Notes: a model not told the origin generated them from the letters alone. A stretch of DNA of 39,214 nt from an uncultured Thermomicrobiales bacterium (GCA_902806325.1 CADCWE010000047.1:1-39214), one strand, 5' to 3'. Numbered from the stretch's first letter, positions 23,045 through 31,570 are shown. A program made the numbers and translations.

Positions 23045-23769
23045 TTAGGGAACCCGCAACTCGGCGAAGGTCGAGGTCGCCTGCTGTCCACCTTTTCCGG
23101 AGAACCGGACCAGTTGGTTCGGCTCGTCGACCGTGATCTGGTACAGGTAGCGGGCGCCCACCGCACCCCGTTGCTCGACGATTGTGCCGTTGCGATCGTA
23201 GGTCACGAGAGCGAAGGAGCGCCGGTTGTCGCCAAAGCTGTACGCCCAGATGGTGTACCCGCCGTAACTCACCACGGGGCAGGTCGCGCTGTTATTGAAG
23301 CTGGCCGGTCCATCGAAGCAGATCTGCCGCAGCGGGAACCGCTTTCGTCGGTCGGGATCGTGAACCCGGCGCCGTTGGTCGACCCGTCGGTCGTGTTGGC
23401 GACGAAGATCACCGTCGGCGTGGTGAAGGGGCAGGCGCAGGTGTCGGTGCCGCCGCAGGTGTCGTCGCCCGAGCCGGCGCCGAACGGCTCGCCGCCGCAG
23501 ATCTGTTCGAAGGTGAGCAGGGTGCAGCCGCAGACATTGGCTTCGCCGCCGCCGGTGCACGTTTCTGGCAGCGTGCAGTCGGCGTCGGCGAGACACTCGA
23601 CGCAGCGACGAGGCTGAGGGTCGCAGACCTCGCTGGCGCAGTGCCCGTTGCTGATGCGGGTGGCCCCCACCGGACGTGGCGCCGCCGCCGTGCCACGGGC
23701 ACCGGTCGGCATCGCCGCTGCCCCCGCCAGCCCGTCCAAGAAGCCGCGCCGGCTTCCCGGACGCGCCAT
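23045..23769 (-). pseudogene. Tat-exported cysteine-rich protein, frameshifted
   Basis: From ATG 23769 the frame reads MARPGSRRGFLDGLAGAAAM, a twin-arginine (S-R-R-G-F-L) export signal. A cysteine-rich domain follows (C-D-P-Q-P-R-R-C-V-E-C-L-A-D-A-D-C; CGCTLLTFEQICGG; DDTCGGTDTCACP), resembling extracellular Cys-rich modules of Chloroflexota and myxobacteria. The frame then leaves the protein-like sequence at about 23340. A one-base shift continues it as F-P-L-R-Q-I-C-F-D-G-P-A-S-F-N-N-S-A-T-C, then YGGYTIWAYSFGDNRRSFAL and so on to TAA at 23045. The two halves clearly belong to one secreted protein of about 240 residues. Either a recent single-base mutation or a sequence error. Function unknown. 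Confidence 0.7.
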
Positions 23770-24041
23770 CGTGCGCGTCAGATCGTCGAACCGCTGCCGT
23801 CCATCGCCACAATCCTCCCCCTACCCGTCGCACTCGCGCCGGTCATCGCGCGCCGATCGGCGCCACCTCGCGCCGCCACGGATCGGGCATCTAGTCGCCC
23901 CGATCCCGGCCACCAGGCCAGGTCAGCGGGCCCGTCGGACCTAACCCCCAAACGTCTGTTCAGGGGATTACGATCGAACCAGGGGCCCGGCAACGCTCAC
24001 GGTGACGGCCGGCGCCGCGTCGGTGGCCGCGCCGGTCCACA

Positions 24042-25238
24042 TCACCCGGACCACAGGCGGTCTCGTCCTCCGACGGCTTCGGAAGGCGCCGCCAGCGCCC
24101 GGCCGATCACCCGAGCCGACGCCCGCGCCGAGACGGTGAACCCGAAGAAGGGTCCGAAACTGCCGCCGGCGGCCATGCTGGTCAGAAAAAGCCCCGGCAC
24201 GGTCGTTCGGAAACGCACATCCAAGACCGGGTAGCCGTCCTGGGTTGCAACGCCCGCGGTCAGATTGCCCTTGGCCAGCAGCCCGATTCGTCCCAGGTCG
24301 ACGGCGTACCCGGTGGCAAAGATCACCCGGTCCACGGTCAGCGTCGTGCCGGTGCCGATGGTCGCCGCCAGCGCCCCGTCCGGCAGCGTGTCGCAGGCGA
24401 CGAGGCGGGTATCGGGCCAGACGGTGATCCCGTCGCGCCGGATCCGATCCTCCAGCCACGGTTCCACCTTCAAACGCCCCTCGGCCCACAACCGGCGCCC
24501 GACCGCCTGCCGCTCGACCGGCGGCAACCGCCGGTACCACCCGGGGTCGTCGACCATCCGGTCGACGATCGGCGTGACCCACGACCAGTCGGCCTCGGCG
24601 AAGGCGGGCGAGGCGTGGCGATGGCTGAGATGGACGTGATCCGCCCCCGCCTCCCGGATCAACGCCGCCCACTCGAAGGCGCTCTGCCGCCCGCCCAGGA
24701 TCAGGACCCGCTCGCCCCGCAGCGGCGCGAAGTCCACGCGATCGTGGGTGTGCGCCCCGCGCCCCGGCGGCACCAGCGCCGCCAACTCGGGCGGCACATG
24801 CGCGAACGGTCCCATTCCGAGCGCGAGCACGACCCGCCGCGCGGCGATGGTGTCCCCGTCCACGAGCGTGGCAACAAACCCGCCCCCCGACCACGCCGCG
24901 GCGTCCAACCGCTCGACCCAGGCGTCCACCGGCGCGATCCCTTTTCGCGCCCGAAACCACTCCGCGTAGCCGAGGTAGAACGGCAGGCTCAAGGGGTTGA
25001 TCTGGTCCTCGGTCAGACCGCGCTCGTCCCGGTACCGCTCGATCGTCGCCTCGCCGCCCGGGTCGAGGTGCCAATCGGTCCCCGACCGGAGCAGCATCCC
25101 GCCCGGCATGTGGTCGGTCCAAAACCCCATCGGCTTGCCGACGACCAGGTGCGCAATCCCCCGCGCCGCCGCCTCGGCGGCGACGGCGAGGCCGACCGGC
25201 CCGGCGCCGACGATGAGCAGATCGGTTTCGGTGGTCAT
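24042..25238 (-). CDS. FAD/NAD(P)-binding flavoprotein monooxygenase-like protein
   Basis: 398 residues with two dinucleotide-binding motifs. FAD site: L-L-I-V-G-A-G-P-V-G-L-A (8-19). NAD(P)H site: V-L-I-L-G-G-R-Q-S-A-F-E-W-A. The A-T-G-Y motif (V-I-F-A-T-G-Y-A-V-D-L) precedes the C-terminal region. This is the layout of class B flavoprotein monooxygenases and N-hydroxylases. The middle loops (WTDHMPGGMLLRSGTDWHLD) are also typical of that group. The reaction would be NADPH-dependent oxygenation or a disulfide/quinone-type reduction; substrate unknown. The F-x-G-x-x-x-H-x-x-x-W fingerprint of flavin monooxygenases is not evident. ATG 25238 has GGACGGAG upstream. It is downstream of the DeoR gene on the same strand, with a hairpin between them. 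Confidence 0.83.
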   Translation of the reverse strand: MTTETDLLIVGAGPVGLAVAAEAAARGIAHLVVGKPMGFWTDHMPGGMLLRSGTDWHLDPGGEATIERYRDERGLTEDQINPLSLPFYLGYAEWFRARKGIAPVDAWVERLDAAAWSGGGFVATLVDGDTIAARRVVLALGMGPFAHVPPELAALVPPGRGAHTHDRVDFAPLRGERVLILGGRQSAFEWAALIREAGADHVHLSHRHASPAFAEADWSWVTPIVDRMVDDPGWYRRLPPVERQAVGRRLWAEGRLKVEPWLEDRIRRDGITVWPDTRLVACDTLPDGALAATIGTGTTLTVDRVIFATGYAVDLGRIGLLAKGNLTAGVATQDGYPVLDVRFRTTVPGLFLTSMAAGGSFGPFFGFTVSARASARVIGRALAAPSEAVGGRDRLWSG

Positions 25239-25268
25239 GGGCTCCGTCCTTGGCGTTTGGGGGGGCGA

Positions 25269-25290
25269 GCCGCGGTGCTAGCGCCGCGGC
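25269..25290 (-). terminator. Possible hairpin between DeoR and flavoprotein genes
   Basis: GCCGCGG (25269-25275) and CCGCGGC (25284-25290) with an 8-base loop and no T-run. It may attenuate read-through from the DeoR gene. Confidence 0.3.
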
Positions 25291-25408
25291 ACGTGCTTAC
25301 CAACGTTTGGGGTGGGGCGATCGTATCGGTCCGCGGCGAGGGCAATCCGTCGCGCCGCGGTCCGGACCGCCCAGGAACGGGGTCCGCACCGGTATCCAGC
25401 GTCTCCGG

Positions 25409-26182
25409 TTACGCCACGTCGACCACAATTCCCTGCTCCCGCAACGCCGCCAGGTGGTCCGCCGCGATTCCCGCGTCGGTCACGATCCGGCGCACCTGGG
25501 CTATGGTGGCGACGCGCACCGTCGCCACGCGACCGAACTTGGTCCGGTCCGCCAGGACCACGTTCTCGCGCGCGGCGGCGATCAAGGCGCGGTCGGTTTG
25601 GGCTTCGGCCATGTCGTCGGCGGAGAGGCCGTAGTCGACGTGGACCGCCGGGCTGCCCATGAACAGCGTGTCCGCCCGCAGGTTCTCCAGCGCGTCCTCG
25701 GCCAACGCCCCGAGCAGCGAGAGTTCCGAGTGACGCAGGACCCCGCCGAGCATGATCACGCCGATCCCCTGGTGGGGCGCCAGCAGACCGGCGATGCTGA
25801 GACTGTTGGTGATCACCGTCAGGTCCACCCGTTCGGCCAGGAACGGGATCAGGTGGGCGGTGGTGGTGCCGCCGGCGATCAAGATCGTCTCGCCGTCCCG
25901 AACCTGCCGCGCCGCCGCTTCGCCGATCCGCCGCTTCTCCTCGACCATCACCCGTGCCCGCTCCACGATCGGCGGCTCGGGAAACCCCTGATCGTGGCGC
26001 TGGCGGCGCGGCACCGCGCCGCCGTGGGCGCGCTCGATTAGGCCGCGGCGGCTCAGGGTTCCCAGATCCCGCCGCGCCGTCGCCTCGCTGACGCCGAAGC
26101 GCGCGCTGAGTTGGGCGACGGTCGCCCCGTTGCGCTCCTCGATGTAGGCGACGATCTGCTGGCGACGCTCGACGTCCAACAT
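25409..26182 (-). CDS. DeoR-family transcriptional regulator of sugar metabolism
   Basis: 257 residues from ATG 26182, the length of typical DeoR proteins. The N-terminal helix-turn-helix is standard (MLDVERRQQIVAYIEERNG, then VAQLSARFGVSEATARRDLG and LIERAHGGAV). The C-terminal sugar-phosphate-binding domain has I-L-I-A-G-G-T-T-T-A-H-L, TVITNSLSIAGLL and IMLGGVLRHSELSLLG. An earlier in-frame ATG at 26230 would add 16 residues not typical of the family. GAGAGG lies upstream of 26182. DeoR proteins usually repress sugar operons and respond to a phosphorylated intermediate. The obvious target is the carbohydrate locus starting at 27456, whose promoter region carries paired direct repeats. Confidence 0.9.
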   Translation of the reverse strand: MLDVERRQQIVAYIEERNGATVAQLSARFGVSEATARRDLGTLSRRGLIERAHGGAVPRRQRHDQGFPEPPIVERARVMVEEKRRIGEAAARQVRDGETILIAGGTTTAHLIPFLAERVDLTVITNSLSIAGLLAPHQGIGVIMLGGVLRHSELSLLGALAEDALENLRADTLFMGSPAVHVDYGLSADDMAEAQTDRALIAAARENVVLADRTKFGRVATVRVATIAQVRRIVTDAGIAADHLAALREQGIVVDVA

Positions 26183-26241
26183 CTGGCCGGCCCTCTCGGT
26201 GGCGAAACCCCCGACCGTTTGGACGGTCATGCTGTGCGACG

Positions 26242-26267
26242 CGAAGAATCTCCTGCCGGAGCAGCGT
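26242..26267. repeat. Interspersed repeat fragment
   Basis: GAAGAATCTCCTGCCGGAGC and the following bases resemble the left arm of the element at 36300-36390 (AAGAATCTGCTGCCGCAGCA), with an internal CTGCCGGAG-type dyad. It lies just upstream of the DeoR gene. Confidence 0.5.
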
Positions 26268-26361
26268 CCTCGTTCTCGAACGTCGCCGCAGGCAAGAGGT
26301 GCTTCGCTATAGTCGCAAAGACCAGGAGCGGTGCGACGCCGCGCGTGGTCCCGATCGGCGC

Positions 26362-27207
26362 CTATGGCCGAGGGGGCCCCCGCCGCACCCGGGCCTCGAT
26401 CCGATCCATCGGGTCCAAGCGCCCTCCGACGCCGCAGGGTTCTATCCACCAGGTCGCCCCGGCCGTCGCGCACGCCGCGACGTGATCGCGCGCGGCGTTC
26501 CAGTCGTCGCTCAGCGTGGTTCCGCCGACCGCGACATCGAATGGTTCCTGGGTGGTCCGATGTTCCGCGACATAGGCGACCAGCGCCCGAACATCGTCCG
26601 GTGTAAGTGGACCGCCCAACCGGCCCGGGTGGACGCCGTCCCACCGCGCGGCGCGGCGCATCGGTGCCGGATTCGGCCACCAGCCTCCGACCCAGATCGG
26701 GATCCGCGGCGTCTGCACCGGTCGCGGCAGGAAGGTCATCTCGCGGAGGCGATAAAACTCGCCTTGGAAGGAAAAGGGCTGTCCCCGCCACAGGCCGTCC
26801 AGGATCGCCAGCCCTTCGTCGAGCATCCGCGCGCGCGTCCGGTGGTCCGCGCCCTGCTCGCCGAACCAGGCGAACTCTTCTTTCGAGGGGTCACCAAGCC
26901 CGACGCCGAGGATTAGCCGACCGGCCGAAAGGTGGTCCAGCGTGACCGCTTCCCGGGCCAACTTCCACGGCCGCCGCCGTGGCAGCGGCGTCACCATCGG
27001 ACCGAGGCGCAGGCGCTCGGTCGCCAGGGCCACCGCCGCCAGCGAAACCCACGGGTCCGCTTTCGGCAGGTCGTCGGGGTCGTGCAGCATCGAATCCCAG
27101 AGGAAGAATCCGTCCCAACCCGCCGCTTCGGCGGTTCGGGCGAGGCGCGCCAGGGCGAGGGGGTCGGCGTACGGCCCCCAGGGCGCTAGTTCCAGCCCGT
27201 AGCGCAT
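26362..27207 (-). CDS. LLM-class (luciferase-like, F420- or FMN-dependent) oxidoreductase
   Basis: 281 residues of the luciferase-like monooxygenase TIM-barrel family. The start is MRYGLELAPWGPYADPLALA. LARTAEAAGWDGFFLWDSML, VSLAAVALATERLRLGPMVT, REAVTLDHLSAGRLILGVGL and RTRARMLDEGLAILDGLWRG are all family signatures, as is IPIWVGGW near residue 170. The short C-terminus fits the F420-type branch common in Actinobacteria and Chloroflexota, but FMN use is equally possible. The substrate is unknown. ATG 27207 opposes the sugar kinase start at 27456; the 248 bases between hold the divergent regulatory region. Its relation to the sugar locus is only positional. Confidence 0.85.
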   Translation of the reverse strand: MRYGLELAPWGPYADPLALARLARTAEAAGWDGFFLWDSMLHDPDDLPKADPWVSLAAVALATERLRLGPMVTPLPRRRPWKLAREAVTLDHLSAGRLILGVGLGDPSKEEFAWFGEQGADHRTRARMLDEGLAILDGLWRGQPFSFQGEFYRLREMTFLPRPVQTPRIPIWVGGWWPNPAPMRRAARWDGVHPGRLGGPLTPDDVRALVAYVAEHRTTQEPFDVAVGGTTLSDDWNAARDHVAACATAGATWWIEPCGVGGRLDPMDRIEARVRRGPPRP

Positions 27208-27309
27208 TCCGTTCGTGCTTTCCGATGCCCGGTGGCTGCGAAGGCGCCAGTCTAGCCAGTCGCGCGGGCACCGTCAACGACGATCGCTGGTCGCATCCGC
27301 CACGTTCGG

Positions 27310-27338
27310 GCAGATTCGCGCACCATTTTGCAGATTCG
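27310..27338. promoter_or_regulatory. Paired 9-bp direct repeats, putative operator
   Basis: GCAGATTCG occurs at 27310-27318 and 27330-27338, exactly 20 bases apart (about two helical turns). The second copy ends 13 bases before the -35 hexamer of the sugar-locus promoter. This spacing suits a multimeric regulator such as the DeoR protein encoded at 25409-26182; that link is inference. Confidence 0.5.
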
Positions 27339-27351
27339 ATCGCCACGTCGC

Positions 27352-27379
27352 TTGACAGGGGCGGACCGCCCGCTATGAT
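27352..27379 (+). promoter_or_regulatory. Promoter of the carbohydrate locus
   Basis: TTGACA (27352-27357), 16-base spacer, TATGAT (27374-27379): a near-perfect sigma-70 type promoter, the best in the window. It gives a leader of about 70 bases before the ATG at 27456. Confidence 0.8.
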
Positions 27380-27455
27380 GGGTGAACCGATTGAGGCAGC
27401 ATTGCGGAGCGTATCCGGGTCGGGACCCGATCCGATCCGACCGGGGATGTGACCG

Positions 27456-28412
27456 ATGCGCTGCCTCGCGGTGACGTGCAACGCGGCGATCGACACCACC
27501 TACGTCCTTGACCGGTTCGCGCCGGGGGAGATCCACCGCGTCGCCCGGGTCGCGTCCTCCCCCGGCGGCAAAGGCAACAACGTCGCCCGGGTATTGGCGA
27601 CGCTCGGTCACACGGTCACCGCGACCGGGTTCGCCGGCGGTCATGCCGGTCGGTTCATCGCAGAGGGGCTGGCGAGGGCGGGCGTCGAGCCGGACTTCGT
27701 CGCGGTCGAGGGGGAATCCCGGGTCTGCCTGACGCTGGTCGAGACCGCGACCGGCGTGGTCTCGGAGATCCGCGAACCGGGCGTCCGCGTCGCGGCGGCG
27801 GACGCGGACCGCCTCCTGGATCGGGTCGCCGCGCTGGCCCGTAACGCCGGCGCGGTGGTGGTTTCGGGAAGCCTGGCACCCGGCCTTCCGGACGACTTCT
27901 ACGCCCGGCTTCTGACGGCGGCGCGGGCGGCGGGTGCGTTCGTGGCGCTGGACACGAGCGGGCAGGCGTTGCGGCGGGGGATTTCCGGGCGACCGGATCT
28001 GATCGCGCCGAACCGGAACGAACTGGCGGGGTTGCTCGACCGGGCCGTCGACACCGGCGTCGACGACCTGATCACCGCCGCCAGCGCCGATCTGATCGGC
28101 CCGGTGCTGGCCGAGGATGCCCTGGTCCTGCTCTCGCTCGGCCCCGCAGGCGCGGTCCTGATTGGGCACCGCGGCGCATTCCGGGCGGAGGCGCCCGCGG
28201 TCGATGTCGTCAACACCGTCGGCTGCGGCGACGCGTTGCTGGCGGGGTTCCTCGACGCCCGCGCTCGCGGCGCGGTCGACACCGGGGCGCTCGCCGACGC
28301 CGTGGCGGTCGGCACCGCCGCCGCGCTCCGAGCGGAGATCGGGGCGGTTTCGTTGGCCGATGTCGCGCGGTTGCGGCCGGGCGTGCGGGTTCGGGAACCG
28401 GTGGCACGGTAG
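27456..28412 (+). CDS. PfkB-family hexose-phosphate kinase (1-phosphofructokinase/tagatose-6-phosphate kinase type)
   Basis: 318 residues of the LacC/FruK branch of PfkB kinases. The start L-A-V-T-C-N-A-A-I-D-T-T-Y matches the T-x-N-P-(A/S)-I-D pattern. The substrate loop is SSPGGKGNNVARVLATLG (GGKGNN 37-42). The ATP/anion hole is N-T-V-G-C-G-D-A-L-L-A-G, with catalytic Asp259. Such enzymes use ATP to phosphorylate fructose-1-phosphate or tagatose/fructose-6-phosphate to the bisphosphate. With an aldolase and a SIS isomerase in the same locus, making tagatose-1,6- or fructose-1,6-bisphosphate is the likely job. It is first in the locus, about 77 bases after the -10. The next gene starts 39 bases after its stop. 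Confidence 0.88.
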   Translation: MRCLAVTCNAAIDTTYVLDRFAPGEIHRVARVASSPGGKGNNVARVLATLGHTVTATGFAGGHAGRFIAEGLARAGVEPDFVAVEGESRVCLTLVETATGVVSEIREPGVRVAAADADRLLDRVAALARNAGAVVVSGSLAPGLPDDFYARLLTAARAAGAFVALDTSGQALRRGISGRPDLIAPNRNELAGLLDRAVDTGVDDLITAASADLIGPVLAEDALVLLSLGPAGAVLIGHRGAFRAEAPAVDVVNTVGCGDALLAGFLDARARGAVDTGALADAVAVGTAAALRAEIGAVSLADVARLRPGVRVREPVAR

Positions 28413-28451
28413 CGACGAGCGGCGGCGACCACGAAGAAGGAGCACTGGCGG

Positions 28452-29498
28452 ATGAGTTTCGCGGCGGACGAGATTCGCAGCCAGCCCGAGATCTGGGAGG
28501 CGACGCTGGCGTCGGTCCCCGACCAGTGGCGGCGGATCGCGCCTCACCTGTCGTTCGAACCCGGCACCCAGGTCCTGTTCACCGGCTCGGGAACCTCGTT
28601 CTACCTCGCCCTCAGCGCCGCCCACGCCTTCCAGGAGGTGACGGGCTGCGCCGCCCGCGCCGTCCCGGCCTCGGAGATCTTCTTGTCCCCTGCCTCGACG
28701 GTGCCGAAGCACGGGCCTGTGGTCGCGTTCCTGTTCTCTCGCTCCGGCACCACCTCGGAAGCGGTGCTGGCGGCCCGGCACCTGACCCGGACCCGCCCCG
28801 GCGCACGCACCATCGCGATCAGTTGCAACGCCGGCACGCCCCTCGCCGCCGCCACCGACCACGCGATCGAGCTGCCCCACGCCGCCGAGCGCTCGATGGT
28901 GATGACCCGCTCCTTCACCACCATGCTGCTGGCGGCGCAGATGGTCGCCGCGACGGTCGCCGGCGACGGCGCGCTGCGGGCGGACCTCGTTCGCCTGCCA
29001 AACCTACTCCGGCGCCGCTTCGCCGACTTCGAGGCGTTCGCCCGGGAGTGGGGCGGCAACGCGGCGCTCCGGCGGTTCGTCTACCTCGGTCTCGGTCCCA
29101 ACTACGGGCTGGCCGAAGAAGCGACCTTAAAGCTCAAGGAGATGACCCAGGTCCCCTGCTCCGCCTACAACCCGCTGGAGTTCCGCCACGGTCCGGTCTC
29201 GACCGTGACCGGGGATACGGCGGTGATCCTGCTCGCCGGTGAGCGGGAGCGGGCGTATCTGGGCGACGTCGCGACCGATGTCCACGGCCACGGCGCCAAG
29301 GTTGCCACGATCGGCCCGTACCCGCTCGACCACGCCGGGGTGTCCCTGGCGCTGCCCGGTGACCTTTCCGACCTCGCCCGCGCCGTCCTCTACCTGCCGC
29401 CCGCCCAACTGCTGGCCCACGCCCGGGCCGAACTGCTGGGCCTCGACCCCGACGCGCCGCGCTTGCTGAACCCGGTGGTGACCCTCGATGCCCGGTAG
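28452..29498 (+). CDS. SIS-domain sugar-phosphate isomerase/deaminase (AgaS/NagB-II/FrlB-like)
   Basis: 348 residues with two SIS subdomains. The N-terminus E-I-R-S-Q-P-E-I-W is shared by the AgaS and GlmS-isomerase groups. The phosphosugar loops are V-L-F-T-G-S-G-T-S-F-Y and FLFSRSGTTSEAVLAARHL (SRSGTTSE 96-103), then ERSMVMTRSFTTMLLAAQMV. The second half has TLKLKEMTQVPCSAYNPLEF followed by R-H-G-P, the catalytic-loop region. It lacks the glutaminase domain of GlmS, so it should act as a ketose/aldose isomerase, an amino-sugar-6-phosphate deaminase or a fructosamine-6-phosphate deglycase. Which one cannot be settled from motifs; the LKxKEM...EFRHGP region is closer to NagB-II/FrlB than to classical AgaS. 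GAAGGAG precedes ATG 28452. It overlaps the next gene by 11 bases. Confidence 0.85.
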   Translation: MSFAADEIRSQPEIWEATLASVPDQWRRIAPHLSFEPGTQVLFTGSGTSFYLALSAAHAFQEVTGCAARAVPASEIFLSPASTVPKHGPVVAFLFSRSGTTSEAVLAARHLTRTRPGARTIAISCNAGTPLAAATDHAIELPHAAERSMVMTRSFTTMLLAAQMVAATVAGDGALRADLVRLPNLLRRRFADFEAFAREWGGNAALRRFVYLGLGPNYGLAEEATLKLKEMTQVPCSAYNPLEFRHGPVSTVTGDTAVILLAGERERAYLGDVATDVHGHGAKVATIGPYPLDHAGVSLALPGDLSDLARAVLYLPPAQLLAHARAELLGLDPDAPRLLNPVVTLDAR

Positions 29499-30489
29499 CG
29501 GAACCGGCGACTGGCCGCCGCTGGCGGTGGTCGGCAACCTGAACGTGGACCAGTGGGTCGGTCCGTTGACGCGGTTCCCGGCCTGGGACGAGGAGATCCT
29601 GGTTGATTCGGCGCGGCTGGAGCTGGCCGGGACCGCCGGCTACGTGCTCCAAGCCTGCCGCGGTTTGGGCTGGGACGCCGTCGTCGTCTCGACCGCCGGC
29701 GACGACGTGTTTGGGCGTTTCGTCCAGGGCCGCCTGCGGGACCTCGGGTTCGACCCAACCGGAGTCGAGACGCTGGCCGGGGCAGAAACGCCGCTCGGGA
29801 TGATCTTCGTCGGACCGGATGGGCAGCGCGGCATCCTCTCCACCCTCGGCGCCCACGCCGCGATGGACCGTGAGGTCGCGATGCGCCACGACGGCCGGAT
29901 CGCCGCCTGCCCGGAGGTCTTTCTCTGTGGCGGCTACCTTCTGCCGCGGTTCGGCCCGGCGGCGCTGCTGCCCTACGCCCGCGCCCTGCGGGAGCGCGGC
30001 CAAACCGTCGTATTCGACCCGAGCTGGGATCCCGCCGGTTGGACGGAACACACCCGCGCCGGCACCATGGCCCTGCTGCCGGAGGTCGACGTCTATCTCC
30101 CCAACGATGTCGAACTGATGGCCTTGACCGGGACCACCGATCTCGACGCCGCGCTGGACGCCGTCGCCGGGCTGGCGGGCGAAACGGTGGTCACGCGGGG
30201 AGCCGGCGGCGCGATCTACGCTAGGGGCGGGGCGCGCCTGCCCGTTCCCGCCTTCCCAGTCGTAGCAGCCAACACGATCGGCGCCGGCGACGTCTTCGAC
30301 GTCGGCTACCTTTACGCCCGTCGACTGGGCTGGGCGCCCGAACGGCGGCTGCGGTTCGCTGGCGCCCTCGCCGCGATCGTCGTCTCCCAGACCGGGCACC
30401 GGGTCTACCCCAACGCCGCGACCGTCGAACGCTTCGTCGCCCGGTCCCTGGAACTGGAGGTCACCGGTGGCGATCGCGGCGACGGTTGA
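29488..30489 (+). CDS. PfkB-family carbohydrate kinase (second)
   Basis: 333 residues of the ribokinase fold. It begins with LAVVGNLNVDQWVGPL, then ELAGTAGYVLQACRGLGWDA replaces the usual GG-x-x-x-N-x-A motif with AGTAGYVLQA. The C-terminal ATP site is NTIGAGDVFDVGYLYARRLG with catalytic Asp268. It is not of the LacC/FruK branch, so it probably phosphorylates a different sugar than the first kinase: a free hexose, hexosamine or fructosamine, as FrlD and other ribokinase-like enzymes do. It begins 11 bases before the SIS gene ends and overlaps the aldolase gene by 23 bases, so all three are translationally coupled, supporting a shared pathway. Confidence 0.85.
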   Translation: MPGSGTGDWPPLAVVGNLNVDQWVGPLTRFPAWDEEILVDSARLELAGTAGYVLQACRGLGWDAVVVSTAGDDVFGRFVQGRLRDLGFDPTGVETLAGAETPLGMIFVGPDGQRGILSTLGAHAAMDREVAMRHDGRIAACPEVFLCGGYLLPRFGPAALLPYARALRERGQTVVFDPSWDPAGWTEHTRAGTMALLPEVDVYLPNDVELMALTGTTDLDAALDAVAGLAGETVVTRGAGGAIYARGGARLPVPAFPVVAANTIGAGDVFDVGYLYARRLGWAPERRLRFAGALAAIVVSQTGHRVYPNAATVERFVARSLELEVTGGDRGDG

Positions 30490-31318
30490 TCTCCTCCACC
30501 GGGCGCGGGCGGGCGGCTACGGCGTCCCCGCCTTCAACGTGATCGGGATCGAGCACGCCGAGGCGATCGTGCGCGGGGCCGAACTGGAGCGGGCGCCGGT
30601 CATCCTCCAACTAAGCGAGAACGCCGTGCGGTTCCACCTCGGCGCCATCGAACCGATCGGCCGCGCCTGCGCCGAACTGGCGCGGGCGGCGAAGGTCCCG
30701 ACCGCGCTCCATCTCGACCACGCCACCGCCACCGGTCTCTGCGAGCGGGCGGTCGCCGCCGGGTTTTCCTCGGTCATGCTGGACACCGCGGATCTCCCCC
30801 GCGATGAGAACACCCGCCGAACCGCCGCCTTGGTCGCCTGGGCGCACACGAAGGAGACCGGCGTCGAAGCGGCGCTCGGCGTCGTTGGCGGCAAGGACGC
30901 CCTCCAAACGACCGACGACGGCAAGACCGACCCGGAGGCCGCCCGCGCCTTCGTCGCCGGCACCGGCGCCGATCTCCTCGCCGTCGCCGTCGGCACGTCC
31001 CACTACATGACGGAGCAGACCGCGCGGATCGACCTCGACCTGGTCGCCCGCCTGCGCGCCGCCGTCTCCGTGCCACTGGTTCTCCACGGCTCCTCCGGCG
31101 TCCCCGACGCCGACCTGGCGGAGGCGGTCCGCCACGGCATCGTCAAGGTCAACCTGGCGACGCATCTGAACAAGGCCTTCACCCGCGCGGTGCGAACCTT
31201 CCTCGCCGCCAATCCGGAGGTCGTCGACCCCCGAACGTACCTCACGGAAGCGCGGGACGCCGTGACCGAGGCGGTGCGGGACCGACTTCGGCTGCTCGGC
31301 GGGGTGGGGCAAGCATGA
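30467..31318 (+). CDS. Class II aldolase (fructose- or tagatose-1,6-bisphosphate type)
   Basis: A zinc-dependent aldolase that splits a ketohexose-1,6-bisphosphate into dihydroxyacetone phosphate and glyceraldehyde-3-phosphate. The 283-residue size matches GatY/KbaY/AgaY and short FBA proteins. The start is VDLLHRARAGGYGVPAFNVI. The catalytic Asp84 and Zn-ligand His85 are in A-L-H-L-D-H-A-T-A. Glu-containing V-E-A-A-L-G-V-V-G-G-K-D follows, then His179 in V-G-T-S-H-Y and His207 in L-V-L-H-G-S-S-G. The phosphate loop K-V-N-L-A-T-H-L-N-K is last. The usual glycine after GTSH is Tyr here, a small variation near the metal. GTG 30467 lies inside the kinase gene. Tagatose versus fructose specificity cannot be read from sequence. 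Confidence 0.88.
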   Translation: MAIAATVDLLHRARAGGYGVPAFNVIGIEHAEAIVRGAELERAPVILQLSENAVRFHLGAIEPIGRACAELARAAKVPTALHLDHATATGLCERAVAAGFSSVMLDTADLPRDENTRRTAALVAWAHTKETGVEAALGVVGGKDALQTTDDGKTDPEAARAFVAGTGADLLAVAVGTSHYMTEQTARIDLDLVARLRAAVSVPLVLHGSSGVPDADLAEAVRHGIVKVNLATHLNKAFTRAVRTFLAANPEVVDPRTYLTEARDAVTEAVRDRLRLLGGVGQA

Positions 31319-31475
31319 CCCGCATCAATTCCCCTCCCGTTGGTGTCGGGGAGCAACCCGTGCCCTTCCGCCGGCGGCCCGTTCCATGGCCGACGGAACC
31401 GACCGGCGGCCGACTCGTGGGCGGGCATCGGTCCCTCCCCTACGACGGTCTCGGGCGCGATACCATCGCCCGGCC

Positions 31476-31497
31476 GCGAACGCGCAAGCGCGTTCGC
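31476..31497. promoter_or_regulatory. Perfect 10-bp inverted repeat before the ABC genes
   Basis: GCGAACGCGC-AA-GCGCGTTCGC lies in the 252-base gap between the aldolase and the sugar-binding protein genes. A second dyad ACCGCC/GGCGGT follows at about 31507-31522. It could be an operator, an mRNA-stabilising hairpin or an attenuator adjusting expression of the transporter. Confidence 0.45.
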
Positions 31498-31570
31498 CCG
31501 AGAGGACCGCCGGAGGGCGGTGAGGCGTGAAGCCGACGCAGGAGCAGGAGTAGCGCAAAGGAGCCCCGTG

